NCBI GenBank assembly: GCA_949752745.1
Contig: OX457025.1
Location: 49,341,601-49,405,600 of the forward strand
Length of the DNA stretch: 64,000 nucleotides
Origin: Protula sp. h YS-2021
Lineage: Eukaryota; Annelida; Polychaeta; Sabellida; Serpulidae
Direction of reading: 5' to 3'
Both the position numbers and the translations under genes were made by a program. A model generated the notes under the pieces. It did no database searches and was not told the origin of the DNA. It saw only the letters and a list, made by a program, of their open reading frames with translations. Within the stretch, counting starts at the first letter, position 1, and each line of letters opens with the position of its first letter. Positions 11,336-23,824 of the stretch are shown piece by piece.

Positions 11336-13186
11336 TAGGAAAACCAAATTTGACAGAGACGTATGTAGCATTCTGATTGATCTACCTCAGTTATTTTAGA
11401 AATGGGAAAATGATCATTGAAATTTTGCCACTGGAGCAAGTTATAAAGAGGGCGCATGCATTTCCTATATCTAACAGTGCAAACAAACTTAATTTCTCCG
11501 CTACCAACAAAGAGGGAGCAAATAGGTGCAATGTGCTGTATCTTCGTCGTTAGGCTGAACGTTTCGGGAATGCTGACCTCCACACTTACTATTACGTTAT
11601 TTTCACATTATAAATACAATTTCGTGTTTCCTTAGCTCGTAAAAATTAAATAACACGCGAACGATTGTTACAGTATAACGCCAGATTAATGTTCATGACG
11701 TCATTATAATTTAGTCATCCCAGAAACATTTTAAGCTTCATTGACATCGCGTTTTCGATGAATTCTACATGGCGAAATTCCGGGTATGGCAAAAAATGGC
11801 GTCCATACCACCGATCATCAACTTCACAACGTCTACCTACTGACTTGTTCTCTTTCTGTCACCGGCTAACACAGCATATGCAGACAATTTTCATGAATAT
11901 GTTTCAAAAGTAGACAGTAAAAGCCTGGCGCGTTTCTGAATGTCCAATACTTTATTTTCTGATTTTAGTCAATTTTCAAAGTAACCAGTCATTATCAGTA
12001 CCAAACTTACATTTCCTGTGAGCATTGAAACGACTATGTATTTATGTTTTTGTTTGTTTGTTTGTTTTTCGACGCCTATATAAATCGATTTTCCTAAATA
12101 TATTTGTGAAAGACCTTAACTGAGCATCGAAAAAGTTAGATTTTCTATAACGAAGATCAACATCACATCTAAAGATTGTTTTTGTTAAACGTATGTTCAG
12201 TGGTTGTTAAATACGTTGAGTAGGCGATGATCTATAATCACATGCGATCACAACCGATTACAATCGGATTTAATGTTGTGGATGTCGTTGCGTGCAAAAT
12301 CACTGTCCCCCTATCGTTGCTTATCCCTAGCCAACATCTGTTCAACGTTGTGTCAAAGACGTTGATCTGTGGTTTTCATCAGTACTCTTTTTTTTTATCA
12401 GTACTATTTTTGTATTTGGTGTCTTTGGTTTCGAAATTCCTTTTCCGAAATTTGACAGGAAACTAAAGATTTATTCACTGCAGGCAATAATTTTATCTTT
12501 CAATGAACTACATTGAGTCATGGTGACAGCAAAAATGACACACAGGACACAAGAAATTTGTGTAAGTTTGAAAAGCCGTAGTTGTATATTTTTATTGGTT
12601 TCAAAAATAATGCGATTTTGCATATCTGCGACACATATATCCTCATCGTACCATTTTGAATTATTTAATATCAATAGGAATTTAAATATATCTTTACCAT
12701 CAGCAAAATGAAACTCCGAAACTCCAAAAGACACTAAAGGTATTGAAACGTCCTTGTTACACCACTTTTGAATGTTTTAATCTCAATAAAAACAGGCTAA
12801 AATTGCACATATTGCCTTTATACTACACATATGTTGCTCAGAATTTACAAATATTTTACAAATGGATGGTAAATTAAATCGACAATTGTTGGCCAGTGAT
12901 GTTGCACAACATGCAGCCCTACATGGTGTAAATTGCTGTTCATGACTACGTCGATTTGGTAAAATAGCTTGATACAAACACGGTACTTGCTTGAAATTTG
13001 TAGAGTGTAAAGTCATCAGTAATTTCACGCAACCTCAATAGGTTAAAAATGGCACATCCGCATTATACACCTTAACGTAATAAATTTGGATGATTTTATT
13101 AATGAAGTTACACGATGCCACGATGTTGAAAAAATATTTTACCTTAGCGTACTCACAAGCGTACCAGGTTATCTGTAGTGAAAGTA
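11336..13186. other. Intron 2 interior, no recognisable feature
   Basis: One TGACGTCA lies at 11696-11703. No coding or repeat signal I can defend. Confidence 0.4.
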
Positions 13187-13438
13187 CATCATGAAGTATG
13201 AATCTGCAATCTACATAACATTGCTGTGCATCAGAGATGTAGATTGTTACATGACGATGCTGTGCTTCTCTGATTTGAATTGTTACATGATAGTGCTGTG
13301 CATCTGTGATGTGAATTGTTACATGACAGTGCTGTGCATTTGTTATGTGAACTGCCACATAACATTGCTGTGCATCGGTGATGGGAACTGCTACATAACA
13401 TTGTTGTGCATCTGTGATGCGAACTCGTACATAACGTG
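13187..13438. repeat. 36-bp minisatellite, about 7 units
   Basis: Units begin gctgtgcatc at 13223, 13259, 13295, 13331, 13367 and 13403, with a partial unit before. The 36-base period is divisible by three, so long cysteine/tyrosine-rich frames stay open on both strands. A lone half unit lies at 13845-13862. Confidence 0.9.
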
Positions 13439-13929
13439 GACGGAGATTGGACCCTCCACAAAGTATCTTTTAAGTTTGGTAGCGGCGGCGAAAAGCCAGT
13501 TCATATTTTGTTGCACACGGATAATCCCTTTTGCTTCGCTAATAAAATACTCTAGTGTTTGGGTGGTTCGGAGATAAGGGAATACTTTGTAGGCATGTGT
13601 CAACAATTAGGCAGAGTGTTGTTAAAGACCGCTTTCATATCGTCTGTGCCACGTGAGATTATGACGTTTAGGATTGGCATGGACTGTTTACTCACTCGCC
13701 GTACTTTTTAGCCAATACGACTTAAAATATAAGCAAGGTATGAGTTTTGACCGAAGGGGGTATTTTGCGCCCTATGAAGAGATATTCTCCGTGTGCGTCG
13801 AAATGAAGCGGCTTTTATGCGAAGAGGCTAATGTCCTTGATCCATAACATTGCTGTGCATTTTTACAGTTCTGTGAAGGATCAAAATGATTATTACAGGA
13901 GGTTGTTCAGAAAAACGTAACCTGTAAGT

Positions 13930-14026
13930 CGACTACAGAACCACTGGGTCGACAGCGACTAGTCGACTATTCGTTAACTGTAAGGTAGTCGATGACTTGC
14001 TAAGTAGTCGCGACTAGTCGTTCTGT
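13930..14026. repeat. Palindromic TAGTCGAC-rich segment, MITE-like
   Basis: Alternating gcgactagtcgac and tagtcgcgactagtcg palindromes are bounded by ACAGAACCACTGG on the left and by CACAGAACGACTAGTCG read inverted from the right. No target-site duplication found. Confidence 0.5.
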
Positions 14027-14376
14027 GAAATAAATAAGGGAATTACGAAATATATAAACGCTGTCGATCATTTAATTCGTGCACACAAACATGAATGGAG
14101 GGATCGTTTATCTTAGTTGTCAAAACACTAAGCAGTTTTTAGCCTGTCTAGCCTCACAACTTATAATTGAATGAATTGATCAGTGCGTTGAAGTTTGTTG
14201 AAGCATTGGGAAATGAAAGGGTCAGGAAATATGCGTCGCGGGAAACAATGGATTTAAAAAAAACTATGTACGGTTCGGAAAAAACTTCGCAAATGCGCCA
14301 AAATAACTGCATTTTTTCCGAACGCTGTTCATGATTAGTGCCCATTATAATTCTAGTCGATGATCTTTTGCGAGAT

Positions 14377-14618
14377 GAGCAGCCTCGGTGGCCTAGTAGT
14401 TAGAGTGTCCGCCTCGAGACTGGAAGATCGTGGATTCAAACCCCGGTCGGGTCATACCTAAGACTTTAAAATTGGGTCTCCTCCTTGCTACCCTGTGAGG
14501 CACTCCACATATAAGGGTTAGAAGGAGGACTGGAATGCCCCATTTCAGTATAATGTGGCAGGGGGATCCCAACATGACCACTGCAGTTGAAAGGGATCTA
14601 AAGAGCAATACAATACAA
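14377..14618 (+). mobile_element. Full-length tRNA-derived SINE
   Basis: Head resembles a tRNA, with an A box (ggcctagtagttagagtg) and a B box (gtggattcaaacccc). A tRNA-unrelated body follows, ending in short A-rich repeats (aatacaatacaa). It is flanked by a perfect 11-bp duplication TTTTGCGAGAT at 14366-14376 and 14619-14629. It sits in GST intron 2, sense orientation. Confidence 0.93.
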
Positions 14619-15689
14619 TTTTGCGAGATATTCAGTCTTTTCAGCACACCTTGTTGTTGTTACGGTTGTTTTTATGTAAACAATTTTTCCCACAATTTTT
14701 CACAAGTTATTTTAAATGTGATATAACGGTACATAAGGAAGTTTTAAATAAATGAACGAACATGAGGTCTCTACATTTTGGTACACATGACAGAGAACAT
14801 TGCACAAAAGTCTGCCAAATCCTATTTCACCTTACGTTTTGCTGAACAAAACAAATTAAAAAAGGATTGTTTTGTTTGTTTTGGCTTTAGTACTTTTGGT
14901 GAGGCTGCACAAGTACTGCTAAATCTGCTTGTTATTTGGCGGTGTGCCCTTCACGACAGAAGGCGTTTCTGTTGTTGCAGGCGATTCACCTCATTTAGTT
15001 GGCCCTGCTTAAACTGGATATTTTAAATTAGGATTGTACTCATTCAAATTAGAGTTTATTAAAAAGTTGCAATTGTAGTAAAATAAAGTAAAAATTGTGT
15101 GTTTTTTTCATATGCATAATGCTTTCATATTTTACAAGAAACTGACTCTTTCGTTGACGTGAATGAAAGAAACTGGCTTTATCGCTGATTCGGGTAGTCA
15201 GTTGGCAAAGTTGCCAAACAATATAGGCGTATAAACAAATGATCAACCTGTTGGTTTTAGCTGATTTTCTAATTACATAATAGTTGTACCAATTTTATAA
15301 ATTGTTCTTTCATTTTAAGTACGTTAACAAACACGTTGGCCTCATGAAGTTGACGCCAAACGGTCCCTTAAATCCTGCTTAGGCCCATTGCTGCTTAGAT
15401 CTAACTGGGTGAATATCTACCAGTGCCTGTGTCTAACAGTGTGTGTATAAAAATGATGGACACATCTCTAGGGACTTAGTAGTTGCGTTGATAGATGGTT
15501 AGGAAAAACCCATAAGATTTTGTAAATAATGTTAAGGGAAAGGTTGTTGTAGATTCGAATAGTTATGCGGTGAGTTTTGGCATTGACCTGCCACAGTGAG
15601 GGGTAACATGAAAAGGTGATTTTTTTTTTAAATGCAAGAAAAGTTGTGAGGTTGGTTCAGAAAGTTTTGGAGGTAAAATGTGTGTGTGG

Positions 15690-15802
15690 CGATGTATCTG
15701 TGCATGTATGTAATCACGTATAAATGTATGCATGTATGTAATCACGTATAAATGTATGCATGTATGTAATCACGTATAAATGTATGCATGTATGTAATCA
15801 CT
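15690..15802. repeat. 28-bp minisatellite, about 4 units
   Basis: Repeated atgtatgtaatcacgtataa followed by atgtatgc, starting near 15702. Confidence 0.9.
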
Positions 15803-16239
15803 TGAGCCTGTTTTTCCCCAGTGCTTTGATGAAAAAATTTCCAAATCTGAATTGACGCTTTTTTCCTGATGATCTGTTGAAGGCAATAGGTCGTTAATGT
15901 TGCACTTGGAAAGTTTGTTAGTATTTATAAGAGAAATTTCTGTTTTTTACTCCACAAAACCTTTCCGCGCAACTCGTCAAAACGCGAATAGCCAGAAAGT
16001 CGAACTTTTAAGGGTGGTGGGGTGGGTATCCATTCTGGTGCTGTTATAAATTTTGAGGCGAAAGCTCACTTTGATTTTTTATGTATAATAATTTTATACT
16101 GCACATAAACGATAATAAAGCATTAGTGTGGCCATTTAGATATAGCAAGTTCGCTGCTGCCTAAACAACCAGTGTTTGTTTTTGTAATGCTTAGCGTGCA
16201 GTAAAAAAATCGTTGCGGGCTGTTTGCAGTAAGACAGGA

Positions 16240-16640
16240 CAAAATATCGGATCAGCTTCACACGTGGTAAGATAGTACCTTGGTTGTTTCCGACAGTTCA
16301 GATTGTGTTTGGCGTATATAGCGCAACATATGACGTCATATGACGTCATTATATGTTATGGAGACTAGATTCTATCAACAGGATAACTCTTGGACGACCA
16401 GTCGGAGCAGCTTCAAAATTTGTGAGACGCTGGGTGCGTCCGCCGGCTGCTAGTATTTTTACGCATATGGACAACGCGTGACGTCAAAAATACGTGAAAA
16501 GTGCGTCGTCACTGTACCTGCACAGCTTTGAACTTGGTAGGATAATGACTTGGGTGGGTTTGACGGTTCGGATTGTAGTTAGCGTATATAGCGCAACGCT
16601 TGACGCTATATTAACGTGATTGCAAGAGCACCTCACTCGC
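16240..16640. repeat. Duplicated segment with double CRE palindrome
   Basis: gcgtatatagcgcaac occurs at 16312 and 16582 with related flanks (cagattgtgtttgg, cggattgtagttag). A perfect 20-bp palindrome, two fused TGACGTCA sites, lies at 16330-16349. Confidence 0.65.
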
Positions 16641-16859
16641 TTCTCCAGTGAATTTTGTGGAATGGGGGTTCGGTAGCACTCAGATTGGTGAGCGAGTGAG
16701 GAAAGGTAGGGAGGAGTAGCAATGCAGAGCTGTTTAGGGGTGAGCAGGTGAGCAAGTGGAATTTGATGAGAGCGGGGGTGGGGGGGGAGAGAAGGTAAGC
16801 TGTACCCTTGTTAACCACTGTACAAGTTTTCGCAGCTGGCTGGGCATAGCATGACAAAG

Positions 16860-17110
16860 CATTTTCTGTAGGATTTTTCTGTTATGGTTGTATTTACAGG
16901 CCTGTGCATGACTGACTATTGATTTTACTGGCTAAAAAGAAAGTTATCTTCGCTGCCAAGCTATTCCATATATGTCAGCGGTTATGTAACACTTGCTTGC
17001 AATACCTGGAAATATTGTTCAGTTTTAATGGGTCATCTGGCATCTTCTGTTATGACAAGCAGCTCACCATTTTTGGCACAAATATGTGCCCGATTAAAAA
17101 GACGTAGTTA
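16860..17110 (+). repeat. R2 internal fragment
   Basis: ctattccatatatg, gttatgacaagcagctcacc and aaaaagacgtagtta occur in the R2 order seen near 20235-20350, shortly before exon 3. Confidence 0.6.
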
Positions 17111-17366
17111 TATTCCCAATTCATAGCGACTACTTTGCTTAGCTTGTATCTGGACGTGTATGGAAAGTGAGAATTAAGTCAGGAGTCGGGTTACGTGGCC
17201 ACCCCTGTTCCCCAGCGCACTAATTATTGCACTAATTATCAACAGCATTAATCCATGCTATTTGTTTTATGTTAATATTAAGAGTGTAGAAAAGTTTATA
17301 CGTTTCCAAGCGTTTCGCTTCGTGTTGTTGTTGCTACATAATTTCCAACATTTCTTTTTGTTTCAG

Positions 17367-17431
17367 CACCGGAATATAATAGAGACAGTTGGCTGGCGGA
17401 CAAGGGCTCACTTGGATTGGAGTTTCCCAGT
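17367..17431 (+). CDS. GST mu, coding exon 3 (residues 38-59)
   Basis: Encodes the mu loop and its exit, residues APEYNRDSWLADK followed by GSLGLEFPS. Arg43, Trp46 and Lys50 contribute to the glutathione site in the mu class. The usual Asn at the end of LGLDFPN is Ser59 here, made from the last exon base plus the preceding AG. The exon is 65 nt, entered in phase 1 and left in phase 0. The functional donor is gtaagt at 17432; the AG at 17429-17430 is not followed by a usable frame. Confidence 0.93.
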
Positions 17432-17759
17432 GTAAGTTGGTTTTTACGATTTCCCATATTCCGGGTTCATTTTGTTTCAATTACGTACATTGTTTTAGGA
17501 AATCAACTGGATGCTCTAATGTAATTTTGAGCTTGTGCCAGACAAGCAGCGAGCAGTGCATAGAGACAAGGCCTTGACAGCTGTCCCTGTAACGAGGCCA
17601 CGAATCGTGCCACATCAGACAAGCGCAGATTCAGCAAATGACCTCAGAGATAATTGCTTTGATGTCGAATCAATTTACCTTGTATACAAATCGGAGGATA
17701 AGTTTCGAATTCATAATAAGTAGTTGCGAAAAGGAAATATTTTAAGCGATGGGAAGTTT

Positions 17760-18590
17760 GAGTTATTCTATGATTGGAATGAGTGAATTCGGGGAAGGCG
17801 TTGGGGTGTGTGCTTTAAGCATATCACGTGTGGGTACTGGTGAGAAAGGGTTGAGTTTTATTTGGACTGTCCATCAATTCTAGGATCACAATGATTTAGC
17901 TCGGCCGACCATTGTCACTGGGATATACTCATCACTTATGGGGAATTTGTTGTCCGTTACGTGTGTGCGTATATGCGTTTGTGTGTGTGTGGGTATGTGT
18001 GTTAATAACTTTTCAAATTGCAACTGTTCGTGGATGTATGGCCCGTTTGTTTCGAAATTTGGCAGGAATGTTCAGTGGGTGAAATTACAATGTGCTCCTT
18101 TTTCATTGTCTCCTTTTATCTTTTTTAAAAAGCAATATTTATAGTTCTGCCTTCCATGGGCTACGTGTATATATGCCTGTGTATAGTTTTGTTCTTTCAA
18201 AATGCCGGCTCTTATTTCACAACATAATATTAAGAACGCATCGGTTCAATAATCTAAATAATGAAACAGAGAGAGATCAATGATAAAGTTTTAAAAAATA
18301 TATGCAGAGATCCGAGACGTGGAATAGTGCAAGTTGATTTTCAGAACCGAGTCACAGCAATACCAAGGGAATTCCCATAAGCTATGCCTTTCAAATGGCT
18401 TACACTCACAAACACGTTTTTGGTAGGATAACATGTAAAATCTATTTTTTTTAAAGATTCAACTCGGTTATGTAAAAACCACGGCTTGTGTTTCCCTTGT
18501 CTATAAATAAAATAGATGAATATTCTTCGAAGACTCCCAATATGTCATCTAGTATGCAGGCAGGTGTTCAGGATTTTATACCTGTGTTAA
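17760..18590. other. Intron 3 interior, mostly unrecognised
   Basis: GT-rich patch at 17960-18002 and one isolated ctcggccgaccattgtcact near 17899 resembling the R1 terminus. No coding signal. Confidence 0.35.
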
Positions 18591-19300
18591 TGTATGCATG
18601 TGTTATTCCGAAATCCGTTAGAGAAAGAGCGATTTTTTCCCCTCTGCGTAGTTACATAAGAGGTAACTTCGTGGTGTTAACTTTGACCTAGATTTTCAGT
18701 CACGTGTCACGTGACCTGTGTTTTCTGGGAAAATGTTAGAGATAAAGCGATTTTTACCTAATTTGGAACCCCACAACGTTCTTACGTTACATCAATGATG
18801 TCCTGGTGATCTGAGCTTTGACCTGCATTTTTCAAGGTCACTAGTCACGTGACTGGCATTAGAGACTACAGAACCGTTAGAGAGTTTCGGACTCGTCCCC
18901 TGTACAGAGTTACATACGGGGTCACTTGGTGATCTGAAGTTTGACGGTATCCGTAACAGAGATTTTGGCCTTATCTTCGTATTCCACCACGTGTAAGGAA
19001 TTACATTACAGGTAACTTTATGATCTGAATTTTTAGCTACATTTTCAAGGCACTGGTCACTTAACCTGTGTGATCTCGGATACAGGTAGAGATTTTGGCC
19101 TTACTTTCGACTCCATCATCTCTGCGGAGTTACCTGTGTTAGCAAGGAAATTATTAGAGATTTTGACCTTATTCTGACTCCGTCCCACATAAAGAATTGC
19201 ATTAGACGTATTTTTTTATCTGAACTTTGACCTACATTTCCAAAGTCACAGGCCACATAACTTGTTTATTTATGTCGGTAACCGTGGGATATTAAGCGAT
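18590..19300 (+). repeat. R3-related degenerate tandem repeat
   Basis: About five units of ~130 bp built around gtcacgtgacctgtg, gttagagataaagcg and a ttacataagaggtaacttcg-like sequence; more diverged than the other R3 arrays. Confidence 0.65.
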
Positions 19301-19345
19301 GCTGATCTCATTTCTGGCTCCACCACATACAAGGAATTATGTGTG

Positions 19346-21128
19346 CCGGACCAAGGGGAGGCATATAGTGTTTGTACATTCTGTGTGTGTGTGTGTGTCC
19401 GTCTGCTGTGAACAAAAAATGCTGTGTGCAAGATATCTCAAGAACGAAAAGTCGGATCGACTTCAAACTTTATCGATCTATTCCTTGGTTAGGTCAGATG
19501 GTTCTGTCAACTTTTGACGCATGTCACATGATCAGGGCAGGTGTATGACGTCATTACGTAAAAGTCTTTTTGTGCGAAATTTCTCAGCCGCTGAACATCG
19601 GAGAAAGTTGAAACTTAGTGGGATTGTTGCTTGGTAGGTCCTTAAAAGATTCTATGAAATTTTTGTCGCGAGTAGAAGGAACGAATGCAGCGTATGACGT
19701 CATCACCTAAAATATGTATATGTTGTTAAGCAAAATATCCGAAAATATTTATAGCGGAAAGTCTGATCGACGTTAAACTTGGTGTAGTTATTCCTCGTAT
19801 AAGTCGCATGGTTTTGATTGAACATTATTACACTCGTATAGAAAGTCAGGAAAGGTGCATAACGTCAGTACCCCCTCCCCGCCTTCCCATTTCTTTGGCT
19901 CCTCTGTTAACTAAGCATACTTATCTACGATCGGGATTTCAGCGTTTTCCAGAAGATTCTCGAGTGTTCCTGTATTCTTAGGAGTGCTTCATAACAGTAA
20001 CAGCATTACTGTTTTTCCATTGCTATTTGTTACTGCCTGAAACTGAGCTTTTTGTGGGTTGCTCATCTACGGCTATTACGTAACTTGCCAGTCAGTCAGG
20101 GATCAGTGTCAGTTGTGGTGCATGTCAAAGTCGTTATCTACGAATTCATGGAATGCTATTGTCGTATTTATAGGTCCCAGCAGGTCTAGCTATTATTTTT
20201 TTTTTTTCGCCGCATACTTTAGTCGGTTGCCAAGGTGTTCCATATATGGGAGATATTTTGTATCGGTTAGCATTGTTTGCATTACCTGGAAGCATTTTAC
20301 GCTATTAAAGTGGGTCATATGATAGCTAGTGTTATGAGAAGCAGCTCACGATTTTGGCACCGAAATGCCTCCCCCTTCTTCCATCTGATGCGCAATTATG
20401 AAGAATGCCTTTCTGGTGCGTTTTGGCCGATGGGAATGTACGAAGACAAGGCAGTATATCATAGCTATAACTATATTTAGGGTACAGACCGTTACCTTGG
20501 GAAAAAGGGTTAGAGTTGCGTTTACAGTCGTAGCTACACTAGATAGCTTGGGTGGGGGGGGGGGGGGGGGGGTTGGAGGAATGATGGTAAGCAAGAAAAA
20601 AATCCAGACCAATTTCAAGACCTGGATAGAAACATGTAAAATAAGACCAGTGTATCGTGACTCCTTCCAGATTCGGGTAAAAAGATGTACGGTAAAACCT
20701 GCCTGTCTTGACCAATTTCTAGACGCGGATAAAAGTAACGTACAGTAAAACTTATTGTAATGACCAACTTCAGACCTGGATAAGAAGGGAAAACAGTAAA
20801 ACCCGTTTTGCGTCCACCTTCCAGACTCGGATAAAAAGACGTGGAGTAATATCTGTTTTAGTGGCCACCAGCTGTTTTGTTTATTTTGATTTTTTTTACA
20901 ATGAATTATGATTATGTTTGTAGAAATGAATATTTTATTTCAGTAATTAAAAAAAGTTGTTGTTTTTTTTTTTTCGTTTTTTTTTTTTTTGGTGGGGGAG
21001 GGAATTCTGGGTTTAGTCGGGTAGACATTTATTTTTGTTTACAAAAACAAGAAACTAAGTAGGTATCGATTGAAAAACTGTAATATAAGCCTGTACTCTT
21101 ATGTTTTGAGTGCTCTGGCCGCTCTAGT
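19346..21128 (+). mobile_element. R2 element, near-complete copy (1.8 kb) in intron 3
   Basis: Starts ccggaccaaggggag and ends ctctggccgctctagt, the same termini as the copies at 51835-52270 and 52966-55440. Order inside: GT-rich start; atctcaagaacgaaaagtcgg; tgacgtcattacg; gattctcgagtgttcctg; ttccatatatggg; poly-G (20552-20571); then several ~70-bp units around ggataaaaagacgt with gtaaaacc; then tail. No protein-coding frame, so it is non-autonomous or not a transposon in the usual sense. Confidence 0.75.
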
Positions 21129-21289
21129 TTGACTTTCAGCCTATCTTCGGTTGAGTAGAAATCAAGATCAGTTCATTTTGGGCGATAACAATGAAAACAA
21201 GGCGGCCGTTTTATCGATCCGAGCTTTATAAAACCCCCAGTTTTGTAGACCATTGCCTTAATTTGCTAAAATCAAGAGAAGCAACAAAT

Positions 21290-22340
21290 ATAAATTCATT
21301 TAAAAACGCATGTTAAGTCCCATGTGTAAACTTCGTTTATAGTTGTTCTGGAAATTTTTGCCTGTTTTATTCTTTTTTTTTTCGTCTGGATAGTTTCCAG
21401 AAAACTGCCCCTACACTGTTTGGCACAAGAAGACAAAATTTGGCACACTTTTAGAGATCGACATTGTATCGCTGAATCCACAAATTTTGTTGGCCTTGAC
21501 CGTCAAGGTCAATGTCAAATTGAGGCCAAAGTGATTTTTTCTTCGAAATGTTTTCAAGAAAGCTCCTCGGAGGAGCTTCAAATTTGGAACAGAGACAGAT
21601 GATAAATTTCTGTTTGACCTCAACGCGCAAGGTCAGATTGTGGTCAAAATGTTTTTCAAAGTGCCCGTGTATCACGAAAAAGGACTCAGATCCCAGTTTA
21701 AATACATACATATTTTTGATATCCTCACAAGTTGAAACTTGACCTTGAGGGTCTAGATCAAACGTCACGTGACCTCATATACCGTTAACGATAGGACCTT
21801 CTCGGTCAAGGCCAAAAATTAGAAGATGACAATTGTCTCGAAACTGTTACAGTTAAATTTCCGCTTATTTTCCACCCTTTGGATCTAAACAACGTTTCAT
21901 AAGAGCTGCCTTGCTGACTTTGATCTTCTCAGTTATGATCAAGATCGAAAATCGAAAGTTGATCATTGTCTCGAAAACGAGTAGAGAGCGTTTTTGAGTT
22001 CCTTTTCGATCATTTAGGTCCGAACGATGACATAAGAGGTACCTCGGTGACCTTGAGGTTCTCGGTCAAGGTCGAAAACCAGAAGTTGACTATTATCTCA
22101 ACAACATTCGGGGAACGATTTCTGCTGGTTTTCTTCCCTTGAGGCCCAAACATCGTTAGATGGATGTTACCTCGGTGATATTCATTTTTGTCAGAGTAGA
22201 TAAAGTTGAACATTATATGGAAAACGGTTAGAGATTTTGAATGATTTTGAGCTCGTTTTTTACCCTTACATCAGAGGTATCTCTGTGCTCTTAACCTTGG
22301 TCAAGGTTATTGTCGAAAAACGGGAAGTGGACCATTATCG
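21290..22340 (+). repeat. R3 array in intron 3
   Basis: Two sub-blocks: cctcggaggagcttcaaatttgg / gaccttgagg-rich units (21400-21770), then ~130-bp units with ggtacctcggtgaccttgag (about 22036) and ccagaagttgactattatc. The same two sub-blocks appear inverted at 38010-38800. Confidence 0.75.
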
Positions 22341-22585
22341 GGAAAGACTGGGCCGGTGTTACGGAAGTGGTACTTCGGTTACGTTACATTCGGTTACACC
22401 TTCTCGGGCGAAGTGTAGCAGATACCATTTTGCTTGTGGATTTTTCCAAGTGGGTAATTTGGGTCATCTGGCAGAATTTTTTCAGTTTTGTTTTGCCGTT
22501 ATAGTGCGTTGCTAAAGAGCAGAAATGTAAAACTTAAGGAGAAGAAGAGGTGACATTTAAAAAATATCCTTGTACGATGTGTGCT

Positions 22586-22832
22586 TGTGTTGATGAATGC
22601 GATTATGCGTTGTGTTGATGAATGCGATTATGCGTTGTGTTGATGAATGCGATTATGCGTTATGTTGATGAATGCGATTATGCGTTATGTTGATGAATGC
22701 GATTATGCGTTGTGTTGATATATGCGATTATGCGTTGTGTTGATGAATGCGATTATGCGTTGTGTTGATGAATGCGATATTGCATTGTGTTGATGAATGC
22801 GATTATGCGTTGTGCTGGTGCATGTGGATATG
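22586..22832. repeat. 25-bp minisatellite directly before exon 4
   Basis: Nine full units and a partial one (tgttgatgaatgcgattatg + cgttg), with starts at 22586, 22611, 22636 and so on to 22811. The array ends about 30 bases before the exon 4 boundary. Confidence 0.95.
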
Positions 22833-22862
22833 GCTGCTAATCAGTTTGTCATTACGTTGTAG

Positions 22863-22944
22863 CTTCCGTACTTCATCGATGGGGAAGTGACAGTAACACA
22901 GACAAACGCCATTCTACGATACATCGCGCGGAAACACAGCCTGG
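22863..22944 (+). CDS. GST mu, coding exon 4 (residues 60-87)
   Basis: Encodes [20 protein letters not shown] followed by IARKHSL. It carries the cis-Pro61 strand and the gamma-glutamyl-binding Gln72-Thr73 pair (Gln-Ser in most mu enzymes). It is 82 nt, phase 0 to phase 1. The acceptor gttgtag has a poor pyrimidine tract but a good branch-like sequence (gctaatc) about 25 bases upstream. A 25-bp tandem array ends only about 30 bases before the exon. Confidence 0.95.
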
Positions 22945-23009
22945 GTAGGACTTGCTGGATCAACGGATGCCTGCCCCTGATCTCCAGACCCTCCCCCCTC
23001 TGATAATTT

Positions 23010-23390
23010 TGTAGCACCGTAGTATTTACAATAGGAATTCAGAAACAAATAAGAAACCAGATATTTTTTGGGAGGCTAATCCGGAATAGACTACCGATGA
23101 ATCGAATGTCACAGAAATTGCAACCTTTTAATTATTTCATCATTTTAGGTTGCAGGCTATATTAGCAGGTCATTTTCTTGCCTTAGAAATAGAAAATATG
23201 AAAAAAAATGCAAATAAATTTCTGAAAATTCAAAATTTCAATGGTTATTAAATACTAAACCATCGACATTTTAATAAACGGACTAATAACTATTCAGTTT
23301 TCCAATATTTTCATTTACCTTTCGAAGATAAGAATTTGCGTTATTGAACTTTTTTCACCCTTTGGCAATATACCCATCATAGTCGCTTAA
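23010..23390. mobile_element. Foldback MITE, partial copy
   Basis: gaaaccagatattttttggg and aatccggaatagactaccg match the left arm of the element at 32220-32705, and caccctttggcaa matches its interior. The right arm is not preserved. Confidence 0.6.
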
Positions 23391-23824
23391 CTGGACCTTT
23401 AACACCAAACAAACAAACGGTGTTTAATGTTTTAATGAACCCTCATTCTGATTTAGTCTTTGAACCAAATTATAAAAACTTGAAAATTTTTAACATTCGA
23501 ACTTGGTCATAACGCGTGGTTTAGACCAATAAAATATCTCGTTATAACTGCAGTGTCGATTTAACCGCGAGATTTAAATATATAAAGGCTTCTGCGGCAC
23601 AGATAATTATGCCCTTGTAATGTGTGTCTTGTTATATCCGAGGCCTTAACGGAGCTCTGCATTGTAAACGAGAAGTTTTAATGAAGGGGTACATATTTAA
23701 GTTACTAATCCACTTTGCGCTAAATTACTGCTTAATAATATTTTAACTTTTCCTTGTTGATGGTAATCTGGGAAAGTGTGCGCGTGCAGATGAAACGCAT
23801 CGCAAGCTAATTTTAGAGCAACCG

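Noticed and set aside
13191..13577. 128-codon cysteine-rich frame LCICDVNCYM repeats
   Set aside because: It lies almost wholly in the 36-bp minisatellite, and both strands are open because the period is divisible by three.
14379..14450. Functional tRNA gene
   Set aside because: A and B boxes are present but no tRNA cloverleaf or terminator is evident, and the 11-bp duplication shows it is a SINE head.
15690..15802. CRISPR-like regular repeats
   Set aside because: Contiguous 28-bp tandem units without spacers, in a eukaryotic intron.
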